From Hepatocystis sp. ex Piliocolobus tephrosceles (Eukaryota > Apicomplexa > Aconoidasida > Haemosporida > Plasmodiidae), in the NCBI GenBank assembly GCA_902459845.2, contig CABPSV020000243.1, positions 1 through 21,429 on the forward strand: a stretch of DNA of 21,429 nucleotides, read 5' to 3'. This document shows, one piece after another, positions 1 to 14,501 of this stretch; within the stretch, counting starts at the first letter, position 1; every line of letters starts with the position of its first letter. The position numbers were made by a program, and so were the translations under genes. The notes beneath the pieces were generated by a model. That model saw only the letters and a program-made list of their open reading frames with translations, was not told the DNA's origin and searched no databases.

Positions 1-199
1 AATTATTTCGGCTTTTTCAATTATTTCGGCTTTTTCAATTATTTCGGATTTTTCAATTATTTCGGCTTTTTCAATTATTTCGGCTTTTTCAATTATTTCG
101 GCTTTTTTAATTATTTCGGCTTTTTTAATTATTTCGATTATTTCAATTTTTTTAACCTTTTCAACCTTTTTAACCTTTTCAACCTTTTTAACTTTATTT
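1..199 (-). repeat. 18-bp tandem repeat, possible partial coding exon
   Basis: Seven 18-bp units (aattatttcggctttttc and close variants) fill about 1-126. A transition follows, then two related 18-bp units built from aacctttt blocks up to about 190. Read on the minus strand, the whole stretch stays open from 199 to the window edge and encodes a hexapeptide repeat of the type E/K-K-A/S-E-I-I, preceded by K-K-V-E-K-V. Lys/Glu-rich hexapeptide repeats are typical of Plasmodium proteins. An in-frame TAA at 200-202 and the absence of an ATG mean that, if coding, this must be an internal or last exon whose acceptor lies near 193-200. The rest would lie off the left end. The plus-strand reading is also open but gives an improbable Phe/Ile/Ser repeat. 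I cannot name the protein. Confidence 0.45.
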
Positions 200-719
200 T
201 ATTTTTTTGTGTTAACATAAATCCCTAACTTGGTAATAACATACAATTTTTCAGTGCTAACTTTTACTTTTTTTTTTTTTTTATTTTATTTTTTTAAAAC
301 ACTTTCTCATTAATGCTTAGTCAAATTTTGTTGTAGATAATTTTTTAATTCCCCTACTGACTAAGCCATTCAATAAAATTTAATTTGAGGAACATCGAAG
401 GAGGTCTCATAGTTAATGATAATAAAAAAATAAAAAATAAAATAAAAAATAAAATAAAAAATAAAATAAAAAATAAAATAAAAAATAAAATAAAAAATAA
501 AATAAAAAATAAAATAAAAAATAAAATAAAAAATAAAATAAATAAATGAACAAATAACAGTAACGGGAAAAACTACATTTGTATGTAAAAGTATATATTT
601 AATTGTATGACTTTTATTAGTTTTTATTTTTTTTTTTTTATTTTACTTTTTTTTTATTTTTTGTTTTTACTAACAAATCGAAAAATGAAGTAACATTTTA
701 ACAAAAGTGAATGAAGCAA

Positions 720-753
<34 letters not shown>

Positions 754-916
754 TATTTCGTATGTATGTATGTATGTAGAGATCACCCGTAGGAAAAATG
801 TACAACAAATTTAAAAATCACATAAAGTGACAAACAATATAATAAGATTCAAATATATACATTTACATACATGTATATGCATTTATAGCACATATTTGTG
901 AGCTGTTATTTTTACT
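200..916. other. Intergenic, upstream of the MTG1-like GTPase gene
   Basis: No credible gene is visible. The stretch holds poly-T tracts near 270-285 and 630-655, a 12-bp A/T array (separate entry), an A run followed by (TA)n at about 719-757, and a short TATG run at 761-777. It should contain the promoter and 5' leader of the GTPase gene that begins at 917. In-frame TGA at 899-901 shuts off any upstream extension of that reading frame. No promoter motif can be pinpointed by eye. Confidence 0.6.
431..543. repeat. 12-bp A/T tandem array
   Basis: About nine copies of a 12-bp unit (taaaaaataaaa). The T residues alternate at spacings of seven and five bases over more than 100 bp with almost no deviation. 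It lies about 380-490 bp upstream of the GTPase start codon and has stops in every frame, so it is not coding. Confidence 0.85.
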
Positions 917-2188
917 ATGAGTAACAAAAACCGAAATAAGGGTTCTATAAGTGTGTGGAAAAAGGAGTTAGGACCAAGTTTGAGTGATATATTTTTAAAA
1001 AAAGATATAATAACTAATATAAAAACTAATTCAGATGAAAAAAATGATAAAAATATATATGTTAAGTGTAAAAAAAATAACAATATAAATGTTACTAATG
1101 CTATATTAAATAAAGAAAATAATATAAAAACACAAAATAAGTTCTTTGATTTTATAGCTAGAGATACATTTAATTATGATCAAAATATTACTTGTTTTCC
1201 AAACTATATGCATAAATCATCTTTAGGTATAAAAAAAAAAATTGATATATGTGATGTTGTAATAGAAGTTCGGGATGCTCGTTTGCCTTTTACAAGTACA
1301 AATGAATTTATTATTGATAATATAAAAAAAAAAGTTGAAAATAATAGTAATAAAAAATATATAATAGTATTAAATAAAGTAGACTTGATATCCAAAAAAA
1401 TAGCATTAAAAGCTAAAAGTTTAATTGAAGAACAAACAAATAATACAATTTGTTTATTAACATCAGCAAAATATAATAAAAATATAAGTAAAATTAGAGA
1501 TATATGTAAACAAATAAAACCTAAATTTAAAAGTTTTGGTATTTTTGCTATAATATTAGGTCTACCAAATGTAGGTAAATCAAGTATAATAAATTCATTT
1601 AAGAATATAACATATAATTTGTCTAAGTATGGACATAAAAACAATAAAATAGCATATGAAGTAAATGGAAAACATGTAAAAACTAATGTCTTAGCTGGTA
1701 CAACAAAAATAATTGAACAATATAAAGTTTCAAATAATCCATTATTATATCTTATTGATACACCTGGTATATATTTACCTAAAATGAATGATAAAGAAAT
1801 AACTTTAAAATTAAGTGCGATAGGTAATACATTAGAATATAAATATGATCATATGTATGTTGGAGATTATATTTTATTTATATTAAATAAATATAAATAT
1901 TACGACTATGTTAAATTATTAGGTTTACAATACCCAACAAACGACATACGATATGTTAGTAATATTATAGCAACAAAATTAAATTTATTACGGAATTATA
2001 CATACTTAGATATTAATGGTGGTTGTAGATATTTTATTGATATGTTTAAATTAGGTTTATTAGGACATGTATGTTTAGACATTGTACCAAATAAAGAAGA
2101 TTTCATTACTTATTTTGATTTTAAATCTGAAGAACCATTGGCTACGAATTTGCAAACGAACCCTTCTCCATTTAGGGGTATCACCTGA
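917..2188 (+). CDS. MTG1: MTG1/RbgA-type circularly permuted GTPase (ribosome assembly)
   Basis: Single-exon gene, 423 aa. The GTPase motifs occur in circularly permuted order, the hallmark of the RbgA/YlqF/MTG1 family: G4 NKVD at residues 153-156, G5 TSAK at 182-185, G1 GLPNVGKSS at 215-223, G2 GTT at 261-263 and G3 DTPG at 281-284. FPNYMHK (94-100) matches the family's FPGHM-K element, and VRDARLPFTS (118-127) matches the conserved DAR-P-S segment before G4. Family members help assemble the large ribosomal subunit; MTG1 does so in mitochondria. About 90 Asn/Lys-rich N-terminal residues precede the domain and could carry organellar targeting, but no clear signal peptide is seen. The ATG at 917 is fixed by an in-frame stop at 899-901. 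The C-terminal RbgA region (about 300-423) is present, ending at TGA 2186-2188. Mitochondrial versus apicoplast location is inference. Confidence 0.88.
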   Translation: MSNKNRNKGSISVWKKELGPSLSDIFLKKDIITNIKTNSDEKNDKNIYVKCKKNNNINVTNAILNKENNIKTQNKFFDFIARDTFNYDQNITCFPNYMHKSSLGIKKKIDICDVVIEVRDARLPFTSTNEFIIDNIKKKVENNSNKKYIIVLNKVDLISKKIALKAKSLIEEQTNNTICLLTSAKYNKNISKIRDICKQIKPKFKSFGIFAIILGLPNVGKSSIINSFKNITYNLSKYGHKNNKIAYEVNGKHVKTNVLAGTTKIIEQYKVSNNPLLYLIDTPGIYLPKMNDKEITLKLSAIGNTLEYKYDHMYVGDYILFILNKYKYYDYVKLLGLQYPTNDIRYVSNIIATKLNLLRNYTYLDINGGCRYFIDMFKLGLLGHVCLDIVPNKEDFITYFDFKSEEPLATNLQTNPSPFRGIT

Positions 2189-2790
2189 ATTATACAACTC
2201 TTAAAAATTATCACCTTTTTTTTTTTTTCTTTTTTTTCTTTTTTTTTTTCTTTAATTTGCATTAACACTTATTTGAATCTTTGACAAAACTGCTCTTTCT
2301 AGAGTTTACAGTATATACATGCATATGTACGGGTATATATAAATTTTTACACTTTTCTGTTTTATTTGATTATGTATTTTTTTTTTTTTTTTGCCTCTTT
2401 ATCTATGGAAATCTTCGTGTCCATCCCCTCTCCTCACTTATTTATTTATTTATTTATTTTTTTTTTTTTTTTTTTATTTTTTTTTTTTAAACTTTTGTTC
2501 AACCGTTGTTTTGTTTTTACATATTTATACACTTTATTTACTCATTTTTTTTTTTTTTTGTCATATGCACCAGCACAATTTTAAACATGACATATTATAT
2601 TTTTAATTCAATTTTATTAAAAATAAGTTTTTTTTAAAATGAAGCATTTTAAAAAATAAGAGACGCCACACAGTGTCTCTTGGTAAACATAACAAAAATA
2701 AATCGATCTGTTAGCAAAACGAAAAGGAGAAAAATAAAATAAAATAAAAATAGTTTTGGAAAATTAACAAGATGGTAAAAATAAATAAAT

Positions 2791-2874
2791 AAAAATAGAT
2801 AAATAAAAATAGATAAATAAAAATAAATAAGTAAAAATAAATAAGTAAAAATAAATAAGTAAAAATAAATGGGA
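2791..2874. repeat. 14-bp tandem array
   Basis: Six units of 14 bp start at 2791, 2805, 2819, 2833, 2847 and 2861. The first two are aaaaatagataaat and the later ones aaaaataaataagt, so the array splits into two homogenised halves. No coding potential is credible. It is located in the convergent spacer. Confidence 0.85.
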
Positions 2875-3166
2875 AAGAAAAAAAAATAAAGTGAACGACA
2901 AAAAGCGTTCAAAACGGTAAGGGTAAGTAAGAGTGATAAAAATGAAATGCAAGCAAAAATACAGGAATCAAGGTAATTTATGATTAAAAATAAAAAAAAC
3001 ATTTGTTTTTCATTATTTTTACGTATTAACGAACAAAAACTTTTAAAAAAAAAAACACCTTTTCCATTACTGCCATAAAAAAAAAATAAAAAATTTACTA
3101 AAAAATATATATATATATATACGGAGAGACAGAAAAACACATTAACAACTGTATATACAAATACCT

Positions 3167-3225
3167 AGTATGTATGTACGGATGTATGTACGGATGTATG
3201 TACGGATGTATGCACGGATGTATGT
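3167..3225. repeat. 12-bp tandem array containing CpG
   Basis: Four to five copies of gtatgtacggat, one carrying a t-to-c change (tgcacg). It is relatively G+C-rich for this DNA and is followed by tatgtatata. It lies downstream of PKG in the convergent spacer. Confidence 0.8.
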
Positions 3226-3611
3226 ATATATATACCCATTAATTTTTGACAACTGTCATAAATGTAAATGAATCAGGAAATATGTACACATAAACATAAG
3301 CACATATGTTTCATAAGTACATGAATAAAAAAATTGTAAAACTGGAAGACCTCCCCCCCCCCAAAAAAAAAAAAAATATAAAAAAAAATAAAAAAGTACA
3401 GCACTGACATAATGACGTAAAGGTTCACTCACTACCCATTAAATAAAAATAATTTAAGAACTCTATCTCAATTTATAAAAAAAAAAAAAAAAAAAAAAAA
3501 TAATAATAATAAAATAATAAAAAAAAAAAATAATAAAATAAAAAAAGATATACTTGTATTATTGGTATATGCAAAATAAGATAAAGGTAAAAAAAAAAAA
3601 ACCAACAATTT

Positions 3612-3652
<41 letters not shown>

Positions 3653-3666
3653 GGAGATTATAAAAC

Positions 3667-7165
<3,499 letters not shown>

Positions 7166-7221
7166 TATTTTAACTACACTACGTACTTTAATTTCTCGTA
7201 TACGGACTTTGAAACAAGTAT

Positions 7222-7259
<38 letters not shown>

Positions 7260-7450
7260 GTATATATAAACGTGTGTATATATATGTAAATGTTTATGTT
7301 CGGAAAACGAATGTTTTCATATATTCTAAAATTTCAATCATTAAAACAATAAAATAAAAAGCATTAATTAGAAAAAAAAAAAAATTAAATTAAATTAAAT
7401 TACATAAATAAAAAAAAAAATATATATATATGTATATATAAATGTATATA

Positions 7451-7700
7451 TAATTAAATAAAATTAAATAAAATTAAATAAAATTAAATAAAATTAAATA
7501 AAATTAAATAAAATTAAATAAAACTAAATAAAACTAAATAAAACTATATAAAACTAAATAAAACTAAATAAAACTATATAAAACTAAATAAAACTATATA
7601 AAACTAAATAAAACTAAATAAAATAAAATAAAACTAAATAAAACTAAATAAAATAAAATGAAACTAAATAAAATAAAATAAAGCTAAATAAAGCTAAATA
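7451..7700. repeat. Strict 10-bp tandem array upstream of PKG
   Basis: Twenty-five consecutive 10-bp units with no insertion or deletion over 250 bp. The left third is nearly all aaattaaata. The middle alternates aaactaaata and aaactatata. The right end has aaataaaata and aagctaaata variants. It lies about 285-535 bp upstream of the PKG start codon, so it falls in the PKG promoter or 5' leader region. Stops occur in all frames. Confidence 0.92.
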
Positions 7701-7885
7701 AAATCAAAATATTCGAATATTAACAAAAATTCCCGAAATCTGTCGAGAGGAAAAAACAAAAAACAATATGTGGGAATATATAAGTATAGCATATATATCA
7801 GCAAAAAAAAAAAAAAAAAACTAATAAATTAAAATTGCAGCGTGGAACAATAGAAAATAAGGAATGCAAAAAAAAAAATAATAGT

Positions 7886-7919
<34 letters not shown>

Positions 7920-8446
7920 CTATTTTGGTTTGTTCTTTTTTTTTCTTCTTCGTTTTTTACTTCCTGCTTCGTTTTTTACTTTCTACTTCATTTTTTACTT
8001 TCTGCTTCATTTTTTCTTTCTGCTTCTTCTTCTTTTTTTTTTTTTTTTTTTTCTGCTTCGCTTTTTTTTTTTTTGCACTTCGCTTTTTTATTTTTTTTGA
8101 TACGTTTCTTTTTTACTTATTTTTTGTTCATGCTTTTATTTATGATGTATATATTTTATGTTGGTTTATTTTTTTAGTTAAAGATTAATTAATAAAGATA
8201 ATTTTATTATGATTACCAATTTTAATAATTACTCTCTTATTTTATCTCCAAAAAAAAAAAAAAACATGACCTTATTTTTAACTTATGATATAACATTCAT
8301 ACTAGACAAACATTTCAAAGAATTAATTCAAATTTATATTATGTGTAGATTGTAAAATGATTTTATATTTATATGTAACACAAAACACAGTGTTTATGTT
8401 TATCTATATATATGTGCAAATATGTTAAATCATATTTGTTATAAAC

Positions 8447-8480
<34 letters not shown>

Positions 8481-8770
8481 CTATCCCATATGTGAAATAT
8501 ATATTTATTTCATACTATATTTTTATAAAGGCTTTTAACATAGTTTGTTTATTATAATTTTATAATTTGTTCTTAATATATTAGAAAAGAGCAAACCATT
8601 TCTTTTTTGTAAAATGAAACACTTGTTTTTAAATGAATTCTTATGCACCTGTTTAAATATTACATCAACTACTTTGTGTTATAGTGTGCTCATCAATAAT
8701 AAAAAAATTGAAGTAGTGAACTGTAGATTGCTATAATAAACCTTTTTTTTTTTTTCCTATAATTTTTTTT

Positions 8771-8850
8771 CAATATTTTTTTCAATATTTTTTTCAATAT
8801 TTTTTTCAATATTTTTTTCAATATTTTTTCCAATATTTTTTTTTCAATAT
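8771..8850. repeat. 12-bp tandem array (caatattttttt)
   Basis: Units begin at 8771, 8783, 8795, 8807, 8819 and 8831, then one of 14 bp to 8845. The period is a multiple of three, so the minus strand reads as an Ile-Leu-Lys-Lys repeat in one frame. That frame has no ATG-led context or splice acceptor linking it to the gene that ends at 9124, so it is treated as noncoding. Confidence 0.8.
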
Positions 8851-9123
8851 TTTTTTTTAGTATATATACAAGTACACATATTTGTCGAAGCACACGTTGC
8901 AAATTCGAATTAAATTATTGTGTTATATTAAAAATGTTGTATAAAATTTAACAAATAATGAACAAAATGTTAAAACAATACAATTAAAAAATAAGAAAAA
9001 AAAAAAAAACACATCAAAAAAATTATGCTAAAGGAAATAACAACATTAATAATATATACTCACGCACTTACTTATATATATATATATATATATATCCATA
9101 TGTTGTTATTTTTTGTTGCCTAC

Positions 9124-9253
9124 CTAGCCAATTAATTTAATTTTGACTTCAGATGTATTTAGTTTGTTCGACATATTTTTTTGGTATTGCTTTGACAGCA
9201 AGTAGTAAAAGTATTTATTTGTGATTTTTTGTTTATTGAAAGCCTAAAAAAAA

Positions 9254-9298
<45 letters not shown>

Positions 9299-12200
9299 TA
9301 TAGATAAAGGACAAGCAAAAAGAAAATACTATTTATTATGTAATTGTTGTGTTCATAAAAATAAGTAACTCACAAATATATATATATATATATATATATA
9401 CAGCAATGTGTATGTTTTATATCTCAAACATGTGCATTGAATTTATTACATGTGTTATGTTTAGGATATCCACATTTTCCAGAATGTCCATATGCTTCAT
9501 AAATAATGGTATAAAAACATTATAAAAGCTGACATTATTAAATGATAAATAAGACAAAGATCTCAATAATAAAGTAAGAGTAGATATATTCATAAAATAT
9601 ACATGTTTGCATATATATATAGATAATAGCTGTAAAAGAGTATATCTTTTAACTTTAATATGATTATATACATTGTTTGTTTGATTTTTTTCTAAATTAT
9701 TATTAGTATACACACTTCCTTTTTCATCACTCATTTGTTTATTATCGTTTAACCACAAATAACTATTATATATAACATTTCTAATGGTATGATTAAATCT
9801 ATTTTTTTTAATTGTTTTTTGTTTGGTAAATTTTAATAATGTAGAAAAAAAGGTTGCTAGTGTTTTAGCTGTACAAAGATTATTAATATATAAGTCAACT
9901 ATTCTATGACTAAGATTATAAATAAAATTTTTTTTATAATCGGTATTATTACTATGTAATAAAAAAATTAAAACATTTTTTATTTCAATACTATCAAAAT
10001 TATTTATTATATAATTTTCATTATATTTAATAATATTTAAAATTCGATTATGTAATATATTTATATTATGCATATTATGATGTACATTTAATGATAACAT
10101 ATTATCTATTATATAAAATATATGTCCTATATAATATTTATTAATAAATAATAATTTTTTTTTGTATTCGTATATTTCGACATTTTCAGCATTTTCGACA
10201 TTTTCAGTATTTTCAGTATTTTCGACATTTTCGACATTTTCAGCATTTTCGACATTTTCGACATTTTCAGTATTAACTTTTGTATTACAATTACTGACAT
10301 TATCATAGACATTATCATTGACATTATCATTGACATTATCACTGACGTTATTACTGACATTATCACTATTAGTATCTTTAGTTACGACATTCAAATTATA
10401 ATCTACATTTATGTATGTATTGTCTAACTCTTGGTTTAACTCTTTAGCAATTTTTATAAGATTCTTAAGAGAAAAGTCATAATGTAAATTTTCCTTCATA
10501 AAATTATTATACAAATTTATTAATTCAATCTCATTATTTGTATTTATATCATTAGAAACAAGTTTTTCATTTTTTATATTTTTTTTTTTATAATCATCTT
10601 CTATAAATAACTTATACCAAGTTAAAGTTTCTGAGTTATTAAACTTACAATTTTTTTGTTTATCTTCTTTTAAAGGTGTAATAATATTAATATCAAGTTT
10701 TTGTACTAATTTTATATTTTTTTTATTTGTAGTATTATAGTTTACAAAAAAAGAATAAAAATTTAAACCATCAACATATAAACGATTTCGAAAAAATTTG
10801 TAATTGTTTCTATTTATGTTTTCAATTTCGTCTATATATATTTCATCGCTATACGTAGGATCATGTTCTGTATATAAAGAGTTATCTGATCCTTTTAATA
10901 TTTTTTTTTCATTCAATTTTTCCCCTTCCTTTATTAATTCATTTTTACCAACCTCCGTGAATAGCTCATTTTTGTCAGTATTTTTTATTGATTGATTTTT
11001 TTTGTAGAATGTTTTTTGCTCCATTGTACTTTTATTCAAATTATTACTTATATCATTTATGTTACCTACCCCCTCATAACTTTTATAATTATCTTCCCAT
11101 TTTGTTATATTAATCATCAAATCTTCATACAAATATTTATTAAATGTTATGTTTTCTTTTTTATATAAAGCGTATATATGTGATAACATACATAACTCGA
11201 AAAGATTTGCTTTTTCGTTGTATATATTTTGATTAATTTTTTTAGTCAAAAAGGAAAATAAACTTTTATCAATAAAATTTAAATTATGTAAAAAATTTAA
11301 AATGTTAATTAAAAAAAAATTATTAAAATGATCAAACTCTTCAGTTATTAATTGAATAATAGGATAAATATGGTAATTTATATTTTTATTACTATTGGTC
11401 ATAGTATGTACATTATCATCTGCGTTTTTTAAAAGGTTCAAACATTCGATATATTTATATATAATTATTGGCTCAGTTACATTATTTATTATATATTCTT
11501 TAATACTATTATATAGAGTTATGTTTTTAATATTTAAAAATGAAAAATAATAAAATATCATTAAAAAATAATTTATATTTTTTTCATTTAATAATATTTT
11601 TAATTTTTTGTCATTATTTAATAATAAAATATCAAATAATGAGTTTAAATTTTTTAAAAAAATCAAATCATAAATCTGTTCTTTATAACATAAATATATT
11701 ACTAAAAATATATCAACAAATAATATATTTTTTTTTTTATTTATTTTATCAAATTTATTATTTTCTGTTAATAACTGATTTATCATTGCTTTGATTTCGT
11801 TTATATAAATATTTTTAGTCTCTTTGTTGTGTTCACCAGTTAAAATTGTTAAAACTAAATTACTAATATATCCCTTTTCATTTTTATTATTCATTTTCAG
11901 AAAATCTGTTACTTCTTCAGGTACACATGTTTTGTCCTTGCTATTGCTTCCATTATTGCTTCCATTATTGTCGCCGTTATTTCCGCCGTTTTTTTCGCCC
12001 TTATTTCTTCCATTATTTCTGCCATTATTTCCGCCATTATTTCCGCCGTTATTTCCGCCTTTATTTCCGCCGTTATTGCCACTCCGCTTGTGATTATCAT
12101 CGAGCTTTCTCTCACCCTTGTCCTTCCCTTTACTATATGTATCCACGTTTTCATAAGATTTATTCTTTACCTTATTCTTTTTTTCATCAGTAATTGTGTT

Positions 12201-12320
12201 TTTTTTACTAGAATAATATACTTTTTTTATTAATTTGTGTCTTCCACTTTGTTTTAATTGGTTATGTTTAACAATATTAAAAAAATAATTTTTTTTTATA
12301 AAAATATTTCTTATAAGCAT
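9124..12320 (-). CDS. Large helical-repeat protein, probably mitochondrial, two exons
   Basis: Exon 1 is complement 9450-12320 (957 codons). Exon 2 is complement 9124-9243 (39 codons plus TAG), for 996 aa. Donor CAT|GTAATA and acceptor TTTTTTAG|GCT are both phase 0. Without splicing the frame runs only to TAA at 9417. The ATG (12318-12320) begins a basic, hydroxylated N-terminus (MLIRNIFIKK, then KKVYYSSKK) resembling a mitochondrial presequence. Low-complexity inserts follow: an Asn-Gly block near residues 80-125 and Asn-Val-X and Val-Glu-Asn blocks near 660-715. The C-terminal third has spaced helical hairpins, and the spliced junction reads DILNITH-AFNKQKIT, fitting the alternating pattern of octotricopeptide/heptatricopeptide (RAP/FASTK-like) RNA-binding repeats. 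I see no RAP domain. The likely role is organellar RNA binding; this is inference from pattern. Same strand as PKG and ClpR. Confidence 0.7.
10180..10275 (-). repeat. 9-bp coding repeat (Val/Ala/Thr-Glu-Asn)
   Basis: About eleven 9-bp units, ttcgacatt, ttcagcatt or ttcagtatt on the plus strand, encode VEN, AEN or TEN tripeptides inside the helical-repeat protein. A neighbouring block at about 10289-10372 encodes Asn-Val-Ser/Asn-Asp repeats from a 12-bp unit. Both are in-frame, as expected for slippage-derived low-complexity sequence in Plasmodium proteins. Confidence 0.85.
11940..12080 (-). repeat. 12-bp coding repeat (Asn-Asn-Gly-Gly type)
   Basis: About eleven or twelve 12-bp units (ccgttatttccg-like on the plus strand) encode NNGG, NNGR, NKGG and NNGS tetrapeptides near residues 80-125 of the helical-repeat protein. 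The block is strikingly richer in G+C than its surroundings because of the Gly codons, and it separates the presumed targeting sequence from the folded part. Confidence 0.85.
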
Positions 12321-12624
12321 TTTTACCTATATATATATATACACACATACATAAAGATATATATCTTCAATGGTATAATCGTATAATCCTATAGTATACA
12401 CATTAATAAACAAGATATATTTATAATTATACTTATGTATTCGTTAATAATGAAAGATGCATAAAAATATAAAAAATTGTACATCCATATATAAATACTT
12501 CCCCCATACAATTAAAAAAAAAAAAAAAAAAAAAAAGTAGGAACAAAAATAAATAGTAGGGTGTAAAGAGAAATAATTTTTATGAAAATAAATACAAAAA
12601 TAGTGTTTATATATATATTTTAAC
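12321..12624. other. Spacer between ClpR 3' end and helical-repeat gene 5' end
   Basis: Both neighbours are on the minus strand, so this 304-bp spacer holds the ClpR 3' UTR and the upstream region of the helical-repeat gene. It contains (TA)n at 12330-12342, an A22 run near 12513-12536 and nothing that looks coding. It is very short for a Plasmodium promoter region, so the 5' leader may overlap the ClpR terminator. Confidence 0.55.
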
Positions 12625-13353
12625 CTATGCCCTTTCCAAAATATTATCAATTAAATTGAAATCGACAGCCTCCTGCGCATTAAGATATTTATCCCTTTCT
12701 AAAATCTCTGATATATAACTCGTTTTTTTTTCTGTATTTTTTGCAATAATATCAATAACTTTTTGTTTCGTATTTTTTATTTCTTGATTTTGTATTTCTA
12801 TATTCGTTGCTTGGTTAAAAGGAATAATCGATTGTGATTGTTTTAAACAAAATGAAGAATTCTTTAAAGAGAATCTATACCCTTTTTTTCCACTACTTGC
12901 TAATATACAAGCTATACCGTAAGCTTTACCTAAACAATATGTATAAACATCTGATGATATATAATTAATAACATCTACGATTGATATCACATCTGTTATT
13001 CCATTCAAATTAATTATTTTATTATTATCGAAATCACCTGTACTGTTAATATATAAATGGATAGGTTTTTTTTTAGATTCATATTCCAAATATAATAGTT
13101 GTGAAATGATCTGTTCAGATATATTAGGATATATAGGTGAAGATAAAAAAATTATTCTTTTCGATAACAACAAAGATGGAATATTAACATTATATTTTTG
13201 GTAGTCATCATAAAATCTTAATTTTTTTTTTAATCTTAAATTGTTCTTTTTATTCAAAATAAAATTATATTGTTTTACATCTTTTCTACATAGACAAAAA
13301 TTTATATAGAGTAATATGAGAAACGAAAAAAAAAGTAAGGGGGAAATAGTGTT

Positions 13354-13356
<3 letters not shown>
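12625..13356 (-). CDS. ClpR: Apicoplast ClpR, proteolytically inactive ClpP paralogue
   Basis: Single exon, 243 aa, ATG 13354-13356. The N-terminus has a hydrophobic signal sequence (about residues 5-22) followed by a Lys/Asn-rich stretch, the bipartite pattern of apicoplast import. The ClpP fold follows from about residue 58 (IPSLLLSKRIIFLSSPI, then IHLYINSTGD). At the nucleophile site, ClpP's G-x-A-A-S-M-G reads GKAYGIA, so the Ser is Gly147. The active-site His position is Lys172 in SFCLKQS. The Asp of ERD-K/R-Y/F-L is kept as Asp222. The Ser and His of the triad are therefore lost, which defines ClpR. In Plasmodium, ClpR and ClpP are known as apicoplast Clp-system subunits. About 31 consecutive A precede the ATG in the transcript. 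The length fits the roughly 244-aa P. falciparum ClpR as I remember it. Confidence 0.9.
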
Positions 13357-14309
<953 letters not shown>

Positions 14310-14466
14310 TTAAGTTGCAAAGTTGTCTTCAATATAAGATTTAATCATGCAAGCTTCTTTCTCCATTTCATCAAGTGGTCTGATGGAAATACTAAAAATG
14401 TATAGCATAAAATAAAAATAAAAAAAAAAGGTGAAAATATTGAAAATGTTAAAAAAAAAAAAAAAA

Positions 14467-14501
<35 letters not shown>

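Larger units (their letters stand above)
2189..3666. other. Convergent intergenic region between GTPase and PKG 3' ends
   Basis: The two flanking genes face each other, so this 1.5 kb holds both 3' UTRs. It contains T-rich tracts (2217-2250, 2378-2391, 2458-2488), a 14-bp array at 2791-2874, a 12-bp array at 3167-3225, a C10/A13 tract at 3353-3375, A runs near 3478-3500 and a T run of about 30 at 3618-3648. Frames that stay open here translate to Phe/Tyr/Leu- or Lys-rich homopolymer and look spurious. Confidence 0.6.
7166..9123. other. Intergenic: PKG upstream region and 3' flank of the helical-repeat gene
   Basis: About 2 kb without a supportable gene. It holds (TA)n at 7228-7257, ataatt-type repeats near 7384-7403, a 10-bp array at 7451-7700 (separate entry), T-rich imperfect repeats at 7888-8100 with a ctgcttcatttttt-like theme, a T32 run at 8449-8480, a 12-bp array at 8771-8850 and (TA)n at 9076-9095. 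The PKG promoter and 5' leader must lie in the left half, because PKG is read leftwards from 7165. Open frames here are homopolymer-driven Phe or Lys strings. Confidence 0.6.

Noticed and set aside
431..543. CRISPR-like direct repeats
   Set aside because: Units are contiguous with no spacers, as in ordinary eukaryotic minisatellites; the same holds for all other arrays here.
2281..3140. Open frames in the convergent spacer on both strands
   Set aside because: Composition is Phe/Tyr/Ile homopolymer from poly-T or array DNA, and the frames overlap tandem repeats with periods of 12 and 14.
7835..8188. Plus-strand open frames rich in Phe/Ser
   Set aside because: They arise from T-rich simple sequence, have no recognisable motif, and the two overlapping frames are equally open, as expected for homopolymer-rich spacer DNA.
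8693..8902. Minus-strand Ile-Leu-Lys-Lys repeat frame, possible extra exon of the helical-repeat gene
   Set aside because: It begins with a non-ATG codon, is driven by the 12-bp array, and no acceptor links it to the upstream gene, whose exon 2 already ends in TAG at 9124.
11824..12193. Plus-strand Pro/Leu and Tyr/Phe/Arg frames
   Set aside because: They are shadows of the Asn-Gly coding repeat on the opposite strand.
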